A stretch of 7,189 bases of DNA from CAZFAT01 sp964517075. Lineage in GTDB: Bacteria; Acidobacteriota; Vicinamibacteria; Vicinamibacterales; SCN-69-37. Below, in pieces: positions 5,216 through 7,189 of this stretch. Position 1 is the stretch's first letter; every line of letters starts with the position of its first letter. Under the pieces are notes generated by a model. That model was not told the DNA's origin, searched no databases, and was given only the letters and a program-made list of their open reading frames with translations. Made by a program: the position numbers and the translations under genes. Where the stretch lies: contig CAZFAT010000238.1 of NCBI GenBank assembly GCA_964517075.1, positions 1 through 7,189 of the forward strand, given 5' to 3'.

Positions 5216-7189
5216 TGAGGACTGGGATCGCCGCCGCGGCGCTCTTCGTCGCCCTGTTGGGCGCCGGGCCGCTCGTCACACGCTTTCGCGCGGAAATGCC
5301 ACAGGCGGCCACACAAGCGCAGACTCCGGCCGCGAGAGGCGCCGCGCCGGCGGGCCGCGGTCGCGGCGTGGTCGGCGCCCCGGAGCTCGACCATCCGGCG
5401 AATGCCGGGGCCGACCTCACGCCGGCAACGCCGGTGGTGGCGCGGCGTCCCGATGAGCAGGCGAAAACGTTCTGGTTGCCGCCCGGGTATCGGATGGAGC
5501 CCGTGCTGGCCGATCCGATCATCGAGGACCCCGGGCAGATCGCGTTCGACGGCAACGGCCGCATGTTCGTCGTCGAGCTGCGCGGCTACGTCCAGACGCT
5601 CGACGGCATCGATCTCGTCCCGCCCGACGGCCGCATTTCCTTGCACGAGGACCGCGACAACGACGGTGTCTACGAGCGCCACACCGTGTTCGTGGACAAG
5701 CTCGTGTTCCCGCGATTCGTGCTGCCGTTCGGCGCGGGCGCCATCCTCACCATGGAAACGAACGCGGACGAGGTGTGGAAGTACTCGGACACGAATGGTG
5801 ACGGGGTGGCGGATCGCCGCGAGCTGTTCACGGCCGGTTTCGGACGCGCCGGCACGATGGAGATTCAGCCGAGCAGCCTGTTCTGGGCGATGGACAACTG
5901 GCTCTACAGCACCGTCAACGCCTACCGCGTCCGCTGGACGCCGCACGGCCTGTTGCGCGAGCCCACGGCACCGAACGGCGCGCAATGGGGCGTCAGCCAG
6001 GACAATCACGGCAAGCTCTACTTCCAGGGGGGATCCAGCGGCCTGCCGGGCTACTTCCAGTTTCCGATCCGCTACGGCAACTTCGCCGCGCCCGATCAGC
6101 TCGAGCCGAACCTGAACATTCTCTGGGGCGCGCCGGTTCTCACGGGCGACATCCAGCAGGGTCTGCCGCATACGCGGCTGCCCGACGGCTCGCTGATCTA
6201 TTCGACGGCATCGGCAGGGAGTGAGATCTACCGGGGCGATCGGCTGCCGCCCGACCTCGTCGGCGACTACCTCTACGGCGAGGTCGTCGGCCGCATCGTC
6301 CGGCGGCTGCGGCCGGTGAAGAACGGAGGTCTCACCCAGCTTCAGAACGTCTACCCGCGTTCGGAGTTCATCCGATCGCTCGACCCGCTGTTCCGGCCCG
6401 TGGACGTGGCCGCGGGGCCCGACGGCGCCCTCTACATCGCGGACATGTACCGGGGCATCATCGAGGGCGCGCAGTGGGCGAAGGAGGGGACCTACCTCCG
6501 GGCAAAAATCCGGCAGCACGGCCTCGACAAGGTCGTGAGCGGCCACGGCCGCATCTGGCGGCTGACCTACGACGGCATGGCGCGTGACCGCACGCGCCCG
6601 CGGATGCTGGATCAGCGGCCCGCCGAGCTCGTGACTCACCTCGCGCACCCGAATGGCTGGTGGCGCGACACTGCGCAGCAGCTGATCGTGCTGAGCCAGG
6701 ATCGTTCGGTCGCGCCTGCGCTCGAGCGCATGGTGCGCACATCGCGGAACCCGCTCGCGCGCATTCACGCGCTCTGGACGCTCGAGGGGCTGGGCGCCCT
6801 CACGTCCCCCGTGGTGCGGGAAGCGCTGCGCGACGCGGATCCGGCCCTCCGCGTGGCCGCCATTCGTGCCAGCGAAACGCTCTACAAGGAGGGCGATCGC
6901 GCGCTCGCCGCCGACTATCTCGCGCTGACCGGGGACTCCGACGTCGATGTTGTCATCCAGGCGATGCTGACTCTGAACATCCTGAAGATTGCCGACACCG
7001 GGCGTGCCGTGCAGGCCGTCGTCGATGGGCAGCCCCCGCGCGGCGTGCAGTTCGTGGCGAACCGCATTCTCAATCCGCCGACGGCCGGGCGTGGGGGCGG
7101 GGCCGGGCTGAGCGCCGCCGATCGCGCCACGCTCGAGCGGGGCGCCACGGTGTATCAGGAGCTCTGCTTTACCTGCCACGGCGAGGACG
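5215..7189 (+). CDS. PVC-type haem-binding CxxCH protein (beta-propeller, HEAT repeats, cytochrome c), 3'-truncated
   Basis: The ATG shares its A with the preceding TAA (TAATG), implying translational coupling; no strong ribosome site is seen. 658 complete codons run without a stop to the window edge. Residues 1-30 are signal-like (AAAALFVALLGAGPLV), followed by an Ala/Pro/Arg linker to about 82. A propeller of the membrane-bound dehydrogenase/PVC type occupies about 86-452: 'FWLPPGYRMEPVLADPIIEDPGQIAFDGNGRMFVVELRGY', 'VDVAAGPDGALYIADMYRGIIEG' and the closing 'GRIWRLTYDG'. It contains two EF-hand-like loops, DRDNDGVYE (146-154) and DTNGDGVADRRE (192-203). Residues about 469-600 are HEAT-like helices (LARIHALWTLEGLGAL..., DPALRVAAIRASETLY). 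A Gly-rich hinge leads to 'LSAADRATLERGATVYQELCFTCHGED', the start of a cytochrome c domain with Cys651, Cys654 and His655. The axial Met and the end of the domain lie outside. The family is thought to be periplasmic or surface haem-linked oxidoreductases, probably of sugars; the substrate is unknown. Confidence 0.9.
   Translation, partial: MRTGIAAAALFVALLGAGPLVTRFRAEMPQAATQAQTPAARGAAPAGRGRGVVGAPELDHPANAGADLTPATPVVARRPDEQAKTFWLPPGYRMEPVLADPIIEDPGQIAFDGNGRMFVVELRGYVQTLDGIDLVPPDGRISLHEDRDNDGVYERHTVFVDKLVFPRFVLPFGAGAILTMETNADEVWKYSDTNGDGVADRRELFTAGFGRAGTMEIQPSSLFWAMDNWLYSTVNAYRVRWTPHGLLREPTAPNGAQWGVSQDNHGKLYFQGGSSGLPGYFQFPIRYGNFAAPDQLEPNLNILWGAPVLTGDIQQGLPHTRLPDGSLIYSTASAGSEIYRGDRLPPDLVGDYLYGEVVGRIVRRLRPVKNGGLTQLQNVYPRSEFIRSLDPLFRPVDVAAGPDGALYIADMYRGIIEGAQWAKEGTYLRAKIRQHGLDKVVSGHGRIWRLTYDGMARDRTRPRMLDQRPAELVTHLAHPNGWWRDTAQQLIVLSQDRSVAPALERMVRTSRNPLARIHALWTLEGLGALTSPVVREALRDADPALRVAAIRASETLYKEGDRALAADYLALTGDSDVDVVIQAMLTLNILKIADTGRAVQAVVDGQPPRGVQFVANRILNPPTAGRGGGAGLSAADRATLERGATVYQELCFTCHGED

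Noticed and set aside
5029..7179. 716-codon open frame on the minus strand
   Set aside because: It lies antisense to a continuous plus-strand frame with clear propeller, HEAT and CxxCH signatures. Its translation is Arg/His/Val-rich with no recognisable domain, typical of a GC-bias shadow.
1..7189. Mobile element, tRNA, rRNA or CRISPR array
   Set aside because: No transposase, integrase, terminal inverted repeats, tRNA-like cloverleaf, rRNA segment or spaced direct repeats were recognised; nearly all bases are coding.

Overview
This is a GC-rich, densely coded stretch with every supported gene on the + strand. It holds five genes: a 5'-truncated outer-membrane efflux channel, an RND periplasmic adaptor, a secreted galactose-mutarotase-fold protein, a secreted neutral/alkaline ceramidase-family protein, and a large secreted beta-propeller/HEAT/cytochrome c protein that runs off the right edge. 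Intergenic gaps are only 48 and 38 bases, and two junctions are 4-base or 1-base overlaps, so the whole window could be one transcript. High GC, a lipocalin-like 'LSGRW...' domain fused to an enzyme, and a propeller-HEAT-CxxCH protein of the kind abundant in Planctomycetes and Acidobacteria all suggest a soil-type Acidobacteriota (Vicinamibacteria-like) or a similar bacterium. This taxonomic call is inference from style, not from a marker gene.

Region 1 (1-2495) is two parts of a tripartite efflux system. A TolC/CzcC-like outer-membrane factor ends in an ATGA overlap with a CusB/CzcB-like adaptor that carries a histidine-containing low-complexity linker after its membrane segment. The inner-membrane RND pump is not downstream; it must lie upstream of the window or elsewhere.

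Region 2 (2544-7189) is a set of three exported proteins. The first is a 347-residue mutarotase-fold protein of unknown substrate. The second is a ceramidase-family hydrolase with an extra N-terminal beta domain. It keeps the likely zinc-site residues but has Asn where ceramidases have the catalytic Ser (GDVNP instead of GDVSP). The third gene starts inside the stop codon of the second (TAATG). It encodes a PVC-type propeller with two EF-hand-like Asp-rich loops, a HEAT-like helical region and, just before the window ends, a CxxCH haem-binding motif. Together these look like a periplasmic or surface catabolic module: hydrolysis of an amide- or ester-type substrate plus haem-linked oxidation of a sugar-like product. 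That functional reading is inference.

No tRNA, rRNA, CRISPR array, insertion sequence or convincing terminator was seen. The long minus-strand open frames are codon-bias shadows of the plus-strand genes.
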